Shown here piece by piece: positions 50,976-59,802 of a DNA stretch of 64,000 nt. Made by a program: the position numbers and the translations under genes. The notes under the pieces were generated by a model. The model worked only from the letters and a program-made list of their open reading frames with translations. It did no database searches and was not told the DNA's origin. This DNA comes from Tateyamaria omphalii (lineage in GTDB: Bacteria; Pseudomonadota; Alphaproteobacteria; Rhodobacterales; Rhodobacteraceae), in assembly GCF_001969365.1 (NCBI RefSeq), contig NZ_CP019312.1, positions 310,001 through 374,000 on the forward strand, written 5' to 3'. The first letter of the stretch is position 1; each line of letters opens with the position of its first letter.

Positions 50976-51899
50976 ATGAAAGCAGCCATCATCCGTGACT
51001 ACGAAACAGACATCGAAATCGACGAGGTTGGCGAGCCTGACTTGCAGGACGACTCGGTTCTGATTTCGGTCCACGCCGCCAGCCTGAACCCGATTGACTA
51101 CATCCTTCAGTCCGGCGTGATGAAGGACAACATCCCGCTGCAATTCCCCCACGTCATGGGCTTTGACGTATCCGGCGTGATCACCAGCGTCGGCAGCAAG
51201 GTGAGCGGGTTCAAGGTCGGCGATGCCGTCTTTGCCCGCGCAAATCAGGACGATGCGGGCGCCATCGCGGAAATCGCGCGGCTGAAAGCAGACGAAATGG
51301 CGCTGAAACCCGAAAACATCAGCCATGTCGAAGCCGCCTCCGTTCCGCTGGCCGGGCTGACGGCTTGGCAGGCACTGATCACCAAGGGGAACCTGAAGCG
51401 GGGCGAAAAGGTGCTGATCCACGCAGGCTCGGGCGGCGTCGGCACATTGGCGATCCAGATTGCAAAACACATCGGCGCGCACGTGGCGACCACCTGTAGC
51501 CCGCGCAATGCGGACCTGGTGCGCAGTCTGGGCGCGGACGTCGTGATCGACTACAACACCCAGGCGTTCGAGGATGAGCTTTCCGACTACGACATGGTCT
51601 TCGACATGCTGGGCGGCGAGACGCTCAACCGGTCGTTCAAGGTGCTGAAAAAGGGCGGCAGGCTGGTGTCGATCAAGGGGCAAGACACCGACAATCTGGC
51701 CGAAAAACATGACGTCCGGTTCGAGTGGTTTTTCATGGAACCGGATGGCGAGATGCTGGGCCAGCTGGCCACACTGATCGGGAACGGCACGATCAGGACC
51801 GTCATCGACAGCACTTACGGCATGGCGGAAACGGCAGCGGCTTACGGCGCTTTGAAAGACGGGCACGCGGTGGGCAAGATCGTTGTGGAAGTGGCCTAA
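50976..51899 (+). CDS. Zinc-independent MDR oxidoreductase (quinone reductase type)
   Basis: 307 residues, AAAGGAG upstream. A GroES-like N-domain (SLNPIDYILQSG, MGFDVSGVITSVG) and a Rossmann domain (HAGSGGVGTLAIQIAKHIGA) without structural-zinc Cys define the quinone-oxidoreductase branch of the MDR superfamily. It likely reduces quinones or enones with NADPH. Last in the same-strand redox run from 47658. The 142 bases after it (to 52041) hold nothing recognisable. Confidence 0.9.
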   Translation: MKAAIIRDYETDIEIDEVGEPDLQDDSVLISVHAASLNPIDYILQSGVMKDNIPLQFPHVMGFDVSGVITSVGSKVSGFKVGDAVFARANQDDAGAIAEIARLKADEMALKPENISHVEAASVPLAGLTAWQALITKGNLKRGEKVLIHAGSGGVGTLAIQIAKHIGAHVATTCSPRNADLVRSLGADVVIDYNTQAFEDELSDYDMVFDMLGGETLNRSFKVLKKGGRLVSIKGQDTDNLAEKHDVRFEWFFMEPDGEMLGQLATLIGNGTIRTVIDSTYGMAETAAAYGALKDGHAVGKIVVEVA

Positions 51900-52041
51900 G
51901 GTGCCGTTGCTGAATCAACGCCGCGCGCGCCCGCAAAAGGGGCTGATTGTCCGACACTTCACACCCTTGGGCGCCGATGATGTGCGCCGCGCCTTCATGT
52001 GCCATCAACGGTCCTTGGGCCGCGCGGTCTGGGCGTAGGTT

Positions 52042-52932
52042 ATGTCCCGGATCGAAATCCAACATGAAACGACGTACCGGTACGCAGGTTCCGTGTCTTT
52101 GGGCCCGCACCGGATGATGCTGCGCCCGCGCGAGACACGCGATTTGCGCCTGGTGCGTTTCGATCTGGATGTGTCGCCCGACGCCCGTATCGACTGGTCG
52201 ACCGACGTGGCCGGGAACACCGTGGCAAAGGCAACCTTCGAAGAGGCAAGCGATACCCTTGCTATCAAGGCGCATATGTTCGTCGATCTGACCGCGCCGG
52301 TTTGGCCCGTCTTCCCGATCTCGGCCGACGCGGCCTCTTATCCGTTTGTCTACTTGAATGACGCAATGACCGATCTCGGGCCACTTGCCGCGCCGCAATA
52401 TCAGGATGACGCGGGTCGGCTGTCCGACTGGGTCGAAGGGTTCGTGATGCAGCGGCCGACCGATACGCTGTCCCTGCTCAAGGACGCCGCCAATGGCGTG
52501 ACGGCGCAGGTCGCCTATCAAAGCCGCGAGACGGAAGGGACGCAAGGACCGCTCGAAACACTGGACAGGGGCTGGGGCACGTGCCGCGATTTTGCGGTTC
52601 TGTTTGCCGAAGCAGCGAGGACACTGGGCTTCGGGGCGCGGATCGTGTCCGGCTATCTCTCAAATCCGAACGCCGACTTGACCGGTTCCGCGGGCGATGG
52701 CTCCACCCACGCCTGGGTCGAGGTCTTTGTGCCTGGCGCCGGATGGATCCCGTTCGACCCGACCAATCAGTCGGTTGGCGCCGCCAACCTGATCCCCGTC
52801 GCCGTGGCGCGCAGGATCGAACAGGTGGCCCCGGTGACCGGAAGTTTTCACGGTGCGACCGATGCACAGATGTCGATGGATGTCGCCGTAAGCGTCAAGC
52901 ATATCGCGGACACCGGTCGCACCGACATCTGA
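52042..52932 (+). CDS. Transglutaminase-like cysteine peptidase
   Basis: 296 residues. The N-terminal beta region (IEIQHETTYRYAGSVSLGPH) and the transglutaminase core are typical of the bacterial TGase family PF01841 with an N-terminal domain. The catalytic triad is Cys181 in GTCRDFA, His223 in STHAWVEVF and Asp239 in FDPTN. No signal peptide. It probably cleaves or transfers peptide amide bonds; often found with amidoligase-type peptide modification genes in other genomes. The ribosome-binding site is weak. Confidence 0.9.
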   Translation: MSRIEIQHETTYRYAGSVSLGPHRMMLRPRETRDLRLVRFDLDVSPDARIDWSTDVAGNTVAKATFEEASDTLAIKAHMFVDLTAPVWPVFPISADAASYPFVYLNDAMTDLGPLAAPQYQDDAGRLSDWVEGFVMQRPTDTLSLLKDAANGVTAQVAYQSRETEGTQGPLETLDRGWGTCRDFAVLFAEAARTLGFGARIVSGYLSNPNADLTGSAGDGSTHAWVEVFVPGAGWIPFDPTNQSVGAANLIPVAVARRIEQVAPVTGSFHGATDAQMSMDVAVSVKHIADTGRTDI

Positions 52933-53021
52933 TCCTTCGCAATCTGGCGCAACCCCGGGGATGTGTTTGCCAACGTAGATGTATATCGCGCCCGGCATCG
53001 CTGCCCTCGGGCATCTTTGTC

Positions 53022-54068
53022 TCAGCCCAAAGGGATGGCCAGACGAAACACAGTGCGATCATCATTCGATGTGACGCCAATCGCACCGGAATGCGCCTTT
53101 GCGATCTGATCCGCGATGTACAGCCCCAGCCCCAATCCCTGAAGAGACGCGCTTTTGTCGGCACGCTCGAACGGCTTGAACAGATTCACGAGAACATCCT
53201 GCGGGATCGCCTGTCCGGAGTTGGCAACCGATAGCACGAACAAGCCATCCACCTCCTCCGTCACCACAGAAATCGGTTCATCCCGGGACCCGTGCGTGAC
53301 GGCATTGGCCACCAGGTTCGACAACAGCTGATCCAGTCGCGCCGCGTCGCACAGCAATGCGCCATCGAACTTGAACGACGTCTGGATCTGTCGCTCGGGA
53401 TGCGCCATCCGGACCTCATCGACCACGCGTTCGAAACCCATTTGAAGAGCGTCGATCCGCTTCAGATCAACGGGGATGCCACCCCCCAGACGAGCCCTGG
53501 CAAAGTCCATGATGCTGTCGATCAGCTTCGCCATCCGATCTGCGCTTCCATCTATGGCTGCAAACATCGCGGCGATTTTTTCGTCATGGGGTTGGCGTGA
53601 AGCGATGCGGACGGCCGACCCGATGGCAGCCAGGGGGTTGCGCAGATCATGTCCCAGAATGACAATGAACTGCTCGCGCAAAAGGGCTTCGTCCTCTGAG
53701 GATTGCAGGGCGCGGGCGTTCGCCTTGTCCCGTGTGACATCGCGCGCACTGCACACGAAGATGTCGCCTTCGGGGACGGCCACCCATGACAGCCATCGGT
53801 AGTCGCCATCCTTGCATCTGTATCGGTTCTCAAAATGCAGGGCAGGCTTGCCCTCTTTCATCGTGGAAAACAACGCCAGCGTCCGATCCATATCGTCGGG
53901 ATGAAGAAAATCGGTAAAGACCATGCTTCGAATTTCGACTTCGGACCAGCCGAGAACAGCTTGCCAAGCCGGGTTGGTTTCCACGAAAACCCCCGACTGA
54001 TTGACGATCCCCAGCAGGTCAGGCGACACCTGCCAGGTCAGGCTTTGTTTATCGGCAACAGATGTCAT
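53022..54068 (-). CDS. PAS-domain sensor histidine kinase
   Basis: 348 residues. PAS domain about 10-110 (PDLLGIVNQSGVFVETNPAW), then HisKA with phosphoacceptor His140 in ILGHDLRNPLAAIGS and an HATPase domain with N-box LSNLVANAVTHGS and GLGLGLYIADQIA. It lacks membrane helices, so it is cytosolic and senses an internal signal. No response regulator gene is adjacent (orphan kinase). It converges on the transglutaminase gene. Confidence 0.9.
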   Translation of the reverse strand: MTSVADKQSLTWQVSPDLLGIVNQSGVFVETNPAWQAVLGWSEVEIRSMVFTDFLHPDDMDRTLALFSTMKEGKPALHFENRYRCKDGDYRWLSWVAVPEGDIFVCSARDVTRDKANARALQSSEDEALLREQFIVILGHDLRNPLAAIGSAVRIASRQPHDEKIAAMFAAIDGSADRMAKLIDSIMDFARARLGGGIPVDLKRIDALQMGFERVVDEVRMAHPERQIQTSFKFDGALLCDAARLDQLLSNLVANAVTHGSRDEPISVVTEEVDGLFVLSVANSGQAIPQDVLVNLFKPFERADKSASLQGLGLGLYIADQIAKAHSGAIGVTSNDDRTVFRLAIPLG

Positions 54069-54276
54069 TGTGGCAGCATAACAGACGGTTAACGATTATC
54101 ATGCAACATACAACCGGCAGCTGCTAGCGAAAACTGCACATTCTTAGCAATGGGCGGCCAGCACATGACCTTGATGGCACGCAAAACCGACGGTGTTAAA
54201 TTCGACATCTGATCGCGAAGGCGCGATTCCGCAATGGCCGTGGCCTGCCGTCTTGGCGGTCAGGTTTCAATTTCAG

Positions 54277-54477
54277 TCAATCGCGGCCCTTTAGGTCGAC
54301 CTTAACGCCCCTTTCGGGGGCAGAAATGCGGTATCGCAGAAAGATGTGCGGCGTGACAGCGGTGTAACGGACACACCAAATGTCCATCACCATCCCGGCG
54401 TCCCGGAGGCGGTGGAGGATTTCACGCTTAAGGCGCTCATCGCGGAACCGGGGGTACGCGCGGATGCTGTCAGGCAA
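54277..54477 (-). CDS. Possible small basic protein with a TTG start
   Basis: 66 residues from a TTG at 54477, which is 4 bases after the stop of 54482-54841. Sequence features: basic helices (RAYPRFRDERLKREILHRLR) and a C-terminal VDLKGRD. High third-position GC and close spacing speak for translation; the rare start and absent Shine-Dalgarno speak against. No family recognised. The gap 54069-54276 has no supported gene. Confidence 0.35.
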   Translation of the reverse strand: MPDSIRAYPRFRDERLKREILHRLRDAGMVMDIWCVRYTAVTPHIFLRYRISAPERGVKVDLKGRD

Positions 54478-54481
54478 TCCG

Positions 54482-54841
54482 CTACGACAGAAGGATCCAC
54501 GACACGAACAGAAAGAGCGGGCCCGCAACCAATGCAGCGATGAACAGGCCCATGCCACTGCGCGGCGACGTGTCATGCGGGTCGTCCAACCCGCGGGGCG
54601 CATCTTGCCTGCCGGCATCGCCGGGGCCCGCACGCACTTCGCCCTGACTGTCGATGGCCTGGACAGTGTCGCCCTGCATGCCCGCCCCTGGGCGCGGCGC
54701 GCGGCGCCCGGCCTCTTCATCCGTGCCAAGCGGGGCGGCAGCGGGGTGCGTGCCATGTTCGGTGTCGGGGTTGTGCGCATGATCCGTCGGATCGACCGGA
54801 TCGGCCTTGGGGCGGGGTTTGCGGGCCGGGTCCTTTGCCAT
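54482..54841 (-). CDS. Tail-anchored small protein
   Basis: 119 residues from the ATG at 54841 (AAAGGAA upstream, 8-base spacing). A long polar Pro/Asp/Gly-rich segment (probably disordered) is followed by a C-terminal helix GLFIAALVAGPLFLFVSWIL, so it is likely anchored by its tail. No family recognised. No exact EcfG promoter on this strand. Confidence 0.65.
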   Translation of the reverse strand: MAKDPARKPRPKADPVDPTDHAHNPDTEHGTHPAAAPLGTDEEAGRRAPRPGAGMQGDTVQAIDSQGEVRAGPGDAGRQDAPRGLDDPHDTSPRSGMGLFIAALVAGPLFLFVSWILLS

Positions 54842-54924
54842 TGCACGAGTTCCTTTGTGCTGTCGTCCTTGCGGGATCAACAAATCAACAGCCAAAGCGC
54901 GCGGTCGGTTCCGGACATTCGTGC

Positions 54925-54950
54925 GGAACCACCGACCGGCCGCCTGCGTT
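54925..54950 (+). promoter_or_regulatory. EcfG promoter of the second dehydrogenase operon
   Basis: GGAAC (54925-54929), 17 bases, CGTT (54947-54950). Exact, 27 bases before the ATG at 54978. Confidence 0.87.
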
Positions 54951-54977
54951 GATGTCACGTCCAGCATCGGAGACGCC

Positions 54978-56597
54978 ATGACCACCACACTTCCCCAAAC
55001 CCCCGATCTCGTGGTCATTGGTGCGGGCGTGGCCGGCGGTCTGGTGGCCAAGCGCGCGGCCGAGGCTGGTCTGCGTGTTACCATCATCTGCGACGGTCCC
55101 GTCGTGGCGCGCGGCGACCTGGTCAACCGGTTTCGAAACGCGCCGGACCAGACGATGATGTCGCCCTATCCCGTCTTGCCCCATGCGCCGCAACCGCAGA
55201 CCGTGCGCACGGATGACTACCTGATCCAGAAGGGGCCATACCCCTACGACCAGCAATACATCCGCGTCGTGGGTGGCACGACCTGGCACTGGGCCGCCGC
55301 CACATGGCGGTATCTGCCCAACGACATGAAGCTGAAGACCCTTTATGGCGTCGGGCGCGACTGGCCGATCAGCTACGACGACATCGAACAGTGGTACCAG
55401 ATGGCCGAAGAGGAAATGGGCGTCGCCGGGCCGGAAAACGCGCCCTACGATGCCCCCAGGTCCAAACCGTATCCGATGGGACCGGCCCCGTTTTCCTATA
55501 TGGACCGGGCGTTCAACGAAAAACTGTCGGCGCTGGGCTATGATCACATTCAGGCCCCGCAAGCCCGCAACAACCAGCAGGTCTATGACGACCGCCCACC
55601 CTGCTGCGGCAACGCCAATTGCATGCCGATCTGTCCCATCGGGGCACAGTATTCCGGCAATATGTCCGTGGAAAAGGCGCAGGCCGCCGGGGCGGACCTG
55701 ATCACCGATGCCGTCGTGCACCACCTTGAGGTCGACGCCGAAGGACGCATCACCGCCGCCCGTTACCTCAAACCCGACCGGTCAGAATTCCGTATCGAGG
55801 CGTCACGCTTCGTTCTGGCCGCCAACGGCATCGAGGGGCCGAAGATCCTGCTGATGTCGACACAGGAAAATGCCCCCGACGGGGTCGCCAATACGTCCGA
55901 CATGGTGGGCCGCAACCTGATGGACCACCCAGGCACAGCCAGCGCGTTCCAAAGCGCCGAGCCGCTTTGGCCCGGGCGCGGGCCAAACGTGCTGTCGGCC
56001 ATCACGAACCTGCGCGACGGTCCGTGGCGGTCGGACATGGCCGCACGCAAGCTGATGATCCTGAACATGAACCCCGTGGCCGGTGTGACAGAAGAGGCCA
56101 TCGACGAAGGGCTGACCGGGACCGCATTGCGCGACGCGATCCGCCACCGCACGGCCCGCGCGCAGGTGATCACCAGCTTCAACGAACAGCTGCCGGACCC
56201 CGCCAACCGCATCGTCCCCTCGACCGAAGGGTTGACCGACGCGCTTGGCCTGCCGCGCCCTGAAATCCGCTACAACATCGACGACTACGTGCACCGCGCC
56301 GCAGCCGACACGCGTGCCCGCGTCGAAAAGATTGCCGAGGCGATGGGGGCCGCACCGGGCAGCGTGTCGCATAATGACGGCTACGCCCCCAACAACCACA
56401 TTACCGGGGCCACGATCATGGGCGACGACCCGTCCGACAGCGTGGTTGATGCTGACTGCCGCACCCATGATCACCCGAACCTGTGGATCGCGTCCTCGTC
56501 GACCTTTCCGTCGGTGTCCAGCGTGAACGTGACCCTGACCATCGCCGCCCTTGCCCTGCGCATCGGCGAAAGCATCGCGGCGGAGGCGCGGCCATGA
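54978..56597 (+). CDS. GMC dehydrogenase, FAD-GDH-like, with Fe-S motif
   Basis: 539 residues from the ATG at 54978 (GGAGA upstream). FAD motif LVVIGAGVAGGLVAKRA. Its middle carries PPCCGNANCMPICPIGAQY (about residues 205-225), the four-Cys site that holds a 3Fe-4S cluster in bacterial FAD-dependent glucose dehydrogenase. C-terminal active-site region HNDGYAPNNHITGATIMGDD and SSSTFPSVSSVNVTLT. No signal peptide; it should be exported with the Tat subunit at 57240. Substrate likely a sugar or polyol. Confidence 0.92.
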   Translation: MTTTLPQTPDLVVIGAGVAGGLVAKRAAEAGLRVTIICDGPVVARGDLVNRFRNAPDQTMMSPYPVLPHAPQPQTVRTDDYLIQKGPYPYDQQYIRVVGGTTWHWAAATWRYLPNDMKLKTLYGVGRDWPISYDDIEQWYQMAEEEMGVAGPENAPYDAPRSKPYPMGPAPFSYMDRAFNEKLSALGYDHIQAPQARNNQQVYDDRPPCCGNANCMPICPIGAQYSGNMSVEKAQAAGADLITDAVVHHLEVDAEGRITAARYLKPDRSEFRIEASRFVLAANGIEGPKILLMSTQENAPDGVANTSDMVGRNLMDHPGTASAFQSAEPLWPGRGPNVLSAITNLRDGPWRSDMAARKLMILNMNPVAGVTEEAIDEGLTGTALRDAIRHRTARAQVITSFNEQLPDPANRIVPSTEGLTDALGLPRPEIRYNIDDYVHRAAADTRARVEKIAEAMGAAPGSVSHNDGYAPNNHITGATIMGDDPSDSVVDADCRTHDHPNLWIASSSTFPSVSSVNVTLTIAALALRIGESIAAEARP

Positions 56598-57247
56598 GAC
56601 GTGTATCGCTGATCGCCGCCGCCCTCCTGTCCCTGACCCTCGCGCCCCAGGCGGGCGGGCAGGGGGCTGACGTGCTGCTGAACTGCGCGGCCTGCCACGC
56701 GGTCGGGCCAGACCGGAACGCGGGCGACGTGGCGCGGGCGCCGTCGCCCTATCCCAACCTCAACGGCCAATCGGTGCGCTATCTCGACCGCCAGCTTTGG
56801 GCCTATCGCGAAGGGCTGCGCCAGCACCCGCAGATGCAGGCCACGGCCACCGCACTGGGGGACGGGGCAGGGGCCATGGCGCGCATGTATGCCGATGCGC
56901 CTGCGCCGGAGCTGACGTTCACCGCATCGCCCGGTGCGTTTGCCGATGCGGAAACGCTGGTCATGGAAGGCGACTGGTCGCGCGGACTGCCATCCTGCGC
57001 CAGTTGCCACGCGCTGGACCCCGATGACCGCGCGCGCCTGTCGCCGCGTCTGCACGGCCACCCCGCGCCCTATATCGCCCGTCAGTTGCGCGCTTATGCC
57101 GACGGCACGCGCCGCTCTGACCCGATGGGCCGGATGCGCGCCTATGCCGCCGAACTGACCGAGGACGAGATGTCCCAACTGGCCGATTACTACGCCGCCT
57201 GGGGGCCGGAGACTGACCAGACGCAGGAGGACGACACCGATGGTTGA
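56594..57247 (+). CDS. Di-haem c-type cytochrome of the FAD-GDH-like complex
   Basis: 217 residues with an N-terminal signal (about 1-24, ending near AGG). Two CxxCH sites, CAACHA (Cys31) and CASCHA (Cys135), each with later Met candidates. It starts on the GMC stop (ATGA) and ends overlapping the small subunit gene. Electron acceptor of the dehydrogenase. FAD-GDH cytochromes usually have three haems; this one has two. Confidence 0.9.
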   Translation: MRRVSLIAAALLSLTLAPQAGGQGADVLLNCAACHAVGPDRNAGDVARAPSPYPNLNGQSVRYLDRQLWAYREGLRQHPQMQATATALGDGAGAMARMYADAPAPELTFTASPGAFADAETLVMEGDWSRGLPSCASCHALDPDDRARLSPRLHGHPAPYIARQLRAYADGTRRSDPMGRMRAYAAELTEDEMSQLADYYAAWGPETDQTQEDDTDG

Positions 57248-57659
57248 CCCATACGCCACATCGCGCCGCAGCTTTCTGGCGGGCGTGTCCGCCGCCGCCT
57301 TGATCCCCGGCCAGGCATGGGCGCAAGGCGCGCCGACATTCGAGGATTTCGCCGCCCGCGCCCGCGCCATGTCCGGCTTTGACCCGGTGCCGCGCAGCCT
57401 TCTGACGGGCGCGCGCAGCGTGTTGGACGACATGCAGGCCACCGCCTTTGCGGATGGGCAAGGCGCTGCCGCTGATGAGGTGACCAAGACGGTGCTCAAG
57501 GCGCTTTATACCGGGCGGCACATGCCGCGCGACGGCGACATGGAACGTTTCGCCTATGCCGACGCGCTGATGTATGCCGCCATCGAGGACAGCGTGAACG
57601 TGCCCAGCTATTGCGGCGGCATACCGGCCTATTGGGCCGAAAAGCCCCGGATTGCGTAA
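57240..57659 (+). CDS. Tat-exported small subunit of the dehydrogenase
   Basis: 139 residues. A Tat signal (TSRRSFLAGVSAAALIPGQA) ends near AWA/AQG. The mature part (FDPVPRSLLTGARSVLDDMQ, ALYTGRHMPRDGDMERFAYADALMYA) matches the short gamma-type subunit of FAD-GDH/sorbitol or fructose dehydrogenases. It is thought to guide the GMC subunit through the Tat pathway. Its start lies inside the cytochrome gene by 8 bases. Confidence 0.88.
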   Translation: MVDPYATSRRSFLAGVSAAALIPGQAWAQGAPTFEDFAARARAMSGFDPVPRSLLTGARSVLDDMQATAFADGQGAAADEVTKTVLKALYTGRHMPRDGDMERFAYADALMYAAIEDSVNVPSYCGGIPAYWAEKPRIA

Positions 57660-57702
57660 CCCGGCGCGACATGAACAGCATTGATTACAACGCGTTGCAT
57701 TG

Positions 57703-57722
57703 CGTTGCCAACGGGCAACGCC
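57703..57722. repeat. 18-base palindromic repeat, copy 2
   Basis: GCGTTGCC and GGCAACGC around AACG (57703-57720) form an 8-bp stem; bases 57705-57722 are identical to 11142-11159. It lies in the 57660-57962 gap, 44 bases after the dehydrogenase operon; the rest of that gap holds only the next EcfG promoter. Confidence 0.5.
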
Positions 57723-57905
57723 TGCGCAGGGCCATCGCGGCACGCCTGCACGCCGCACCCGTCACTGGCCTGCGCGCACAGATGCGCGTCCGCTTGCACA
57801 GCTTGTAGGACGCGGTTCCTGATCCGGGCGCAGGTGTTGCGACAGGCGTTGGCGTGCGGCGCAGCATATTGCCGCCGATCCGACCATGTTATGCGCGCCG
57901 CCGGT

Positions 57906-57931
57906 GGAACCCCATGCGCCACGCGTCCGTT
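57906..57931 (+). promoter_or_regulatory. EcfG promoter of the DJ-1/PfpI gene
   Basis: GGAAC (57906-57910), 17 bases, CGTT (57928-57931). Exact, 31 bases before the ATG at 57963. Confidence 0.88.
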
Positions 57932-57962
57932 GACCCGGTAGACACCGAAAAAGGAGCATATG

Positions 57963-58529
57963 ATGCCTGCCGTAGAGAACGCGAAGATCCTGATCATGGC
58001 CACCAACGGGTTCGAACAGTCCGAACTGATGGGGCCGAAACAGCAACTTGGCGATGCCGGGGCCACGGTCCATGTCGCAACGCCCGACGGCGAGGCGATC
58101 ACCGGCTGGGACGGTGGCGATTGGGGCGACACGATCGAGGCCGATTTGAAAATCTCCGACGTGACCGTCGATGACTACATCGCGCTGGTCCTGCCGGGCG
58201 GCCAGATCAACCCCGATATCCTGCGCACCGACGACACCGCCGTGCAGGTGGTGCGCGACTTCGTTGCCGGCAACAAGATCGTGGCCGCCATCTGCCACGC
58301 GCCATGGCTGCTGATCGAGGCGGGCGTGGTTGAAGGGCGCGAGATGACCGCCTATCCGTCCATCCGCACCGATTTGCGCAATGCCGGGGCCAACGTGGTC
58401 GACAAGCAGGTCGCCATCTCGAACGGCATCATCACCTCGCGCAATCCGGATGACATCGACGCCTTCGTCGCCAAGATCCTGGAAGAGGTGAAAGAGGGCG
58501 AACACCAGCGCAACGTCGCCGCGCAATAG
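57963..58529 (+). CDS. DJ-1/PfpI family stress protein
   Basis: 188 residues from the second of two tandem ATGs (57960 and 57963); the second has better spacing from AAGGAG. DJ-1/PfpI core: ILIMATNGFEQSELMGP, LVLPGGQINPD and the nucleophile elbow AAICHAPW with Cys111. Similar to Bacillus general stress protein 18. Members act as deglycases, chaperones or proteases; the activity here is not known. It is monocistronic, with its own promoter and terminator. Confidence 0.92.
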   Translation: MPAVENAKILIMATNGFEQSELMGPKQQLGDAGATVHVATPDGEAITGWDGGDWGDTIEADLKISDVTVDDYIALVLPGGQINPDILRTDDTAVQVVRDFVAGNKIVAAICHAPWLLIEAGVVEGREMTAYPSIRTDLRNAGANVVDKQVAISNGIITSRNPDDIDAFVAKILEEVKEGEHQRNVAAQ

Positions 58530-58540
58530 ACCGGTTCGGG

Positions 58541-58577
58541 CACCCGCCGACATCATCGGCGGGTGCCTCGCTTTTTC
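58541..58577 (+). terminator. Intrinsic terminator of the DJ-1/PfpI gene
   Basis: Perfect 11-bp inverted repeat (58541-58551, 58557-58567) with 5-base loop, followed by CTCGC and T5 (58573-58577). Confidence 0.8.
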
Positions 58578-58586
58578 CGGTGCATG

Positions 58587-58611
58587 GAACTTGCACCCCG
58601 CATGCGCGTTG
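58587..58611 (+). promoter_or_regulatory. EcfG promoter of the RND efflux operon
   Basis: GGAAC (58587-58591), 16 bases, CGTT (58608-58611). Exact. It starts 10 bases after the upstream terminator. Confidence 0.83.
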
Positions 58612-58639
58612 CGCTTTCACAAGAAGGATTGCCGCCGCC

Positions 58640-58684
58640 ATGTCATTTCCCCATGCCCGTCCCCGCGCCCCCGTCCATCCATGA
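58640..58684 (+). CDS. Possible 14-residue leader peptide before the RND adaptor
   Basis: ATG 58640 to TGA 58684 encodes MSFPHARPRAPVHP. GAAGGA lies in position before it, while the adaptor ATG at 58681 has no good ribosome-binding site; the stop overlaps that ATG as ATGA. This arrangement suggests translational coupling, and four Pro codons could slow the ribosome. Too short to be certain. Confidence 0.4.
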   Translation: MSFPHARPRAPVHP

Positions 58685-59802
58685 GCGAAGATCGCACATC
58701 GCTGGAATTCGAGGATGACCGAGGGTCCGGCCGTTCAAGCTGGATCGCGGCGGGCATGACGCTTGTTGCGGTCGCGTGGATGGGCAGCGGTTTCATCTGG
58801 CCCGCGGACGACACGTCCGACACCGCCAGTTCAGACACCGAGGCCGAGGCGGTGTCCGTCGCCACACGCACCTCTCGGGCCGAGGATATCACCCTGTATT
58901 TTCGCGGCGAAGGGCAGGCCGAACCCGACCGCGAGACGATGATCCGCGCCGAAATCTCTGGCGATGTGGCCGAAGTGCTGGTTGAAAAGGGAAGTGATGT
59001 CAGCACTGGCGAGGTTCTTGCCCGTCTGACCACGACGCGGTTGCAGGCCGATCTGAGCCGCGCGGAAGAGGAATTCGACCGCGCCGAACGCGAATTCAAC
59101 AATGCCGTCGAATTGCTGGACCGCGGTGTGGCCACGGTGGATCGCGTCTCGCAGGCGCGCGCCACGCTTGCCGCCGCCCGCGCCGCCCGCACCAATGCCG
59201 AAGAGGCGCTGGACGCCGCCCGGATCGAGGCCCCATTTGACGGACGGCTGGAACAGTTCAACGTCGATCCCGGCGAATATGTCACCGCCGGGTCCGAGGT
59301 GGGCCGCATCGTCGACAACCGCCCGCTGACCGTCTCGCTTCAGGTGCCGCAGCAGATGCTGGCCGGGCTGCGCGACGCGCAGACCGCGCGCGTGACGTTC
59401 ATTACCGGACAGGAACGCGACGGGCGGGTGGCCTTTGTCGGATCGTCCGCCGCGTCCGAGACGCGCACCTTTCTGGCCGAAGTCGTCGTGCCCAACGAAG
59501 GTGGCGACATTCCCGCTGGCATCTCTGCCGAGATCCGCATCCCCACCGGCAAGGAACGCGCGCATTTCGTGGCACCGTCCATCGTGTCGCTGAACGCCGC
59601 CGGAGAGATCGGGGTCAAGACGGTCGCGGACGGCGCGGTCGTGTTCCACAAGGTCGAGATCGCGCGCGCTGAGGTGGACGGCCTGTGGGTCACCGGCCTG
59701 CCCGACGAGGTGGAGCTGATCACCATCGGGCAGGGCTTTGTCCAGGATGGCGAGCCGGTGCGCACGCGGGCCGAACCGGGTGCGCAGGGCACAAGCGGAT
59801 GA
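58681..59802 (+). CDS. RND efflux periplasmic adaptor (HlyD/MFP family)
   Basis: 373 residues. One N-terminal helix (about 20-40), then the biotinyl-lipoyl halves (MIRAEISGDVAEVLVEKGSD and IEAPFDGRLEQFNVDPGEYV) flanking an alpha-helical hairpin (about 120-180, Ala/Glu/Arg-rich) and beta-barrel domains. It connects the RND pump to an outer-membrane channel; no TolC-type gene is seen here. The stop overlaps the pump start as ATGA. Confidence 0.92.
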   Translation: MSEDRTSLEFEDDRGSGRSSWIAAGMTLVAVAWMGSGFIWPADDTSDTASSDTEAEAVSVATRTSRAEDITLYFRGEGQAEPDRETMIRAEISGDVAEVLVEKGSDVSTGEVLARLTTTRLQADLSRAEEEFDRAEREFNNAVELLDRGVATVDRVSQARATLAAARAARTNAEEALDAARIEAPFDGRLEQFNVDPGEYVTAGSEVGRIVDNRPLTVSLQVPQQMLAGLRDAQTARVTFITGQERDGRVAFVGSSAASETRTFLAEVVVPNEGGDIPAGISAEIRIPTGKERAHFVAPSIVSLNAAGEIGVKTVADGAVVFHKVEIARAEVDGLWVTGLPDEVELITIGQGFVQDGEPVRTRAEPGAQGTSG

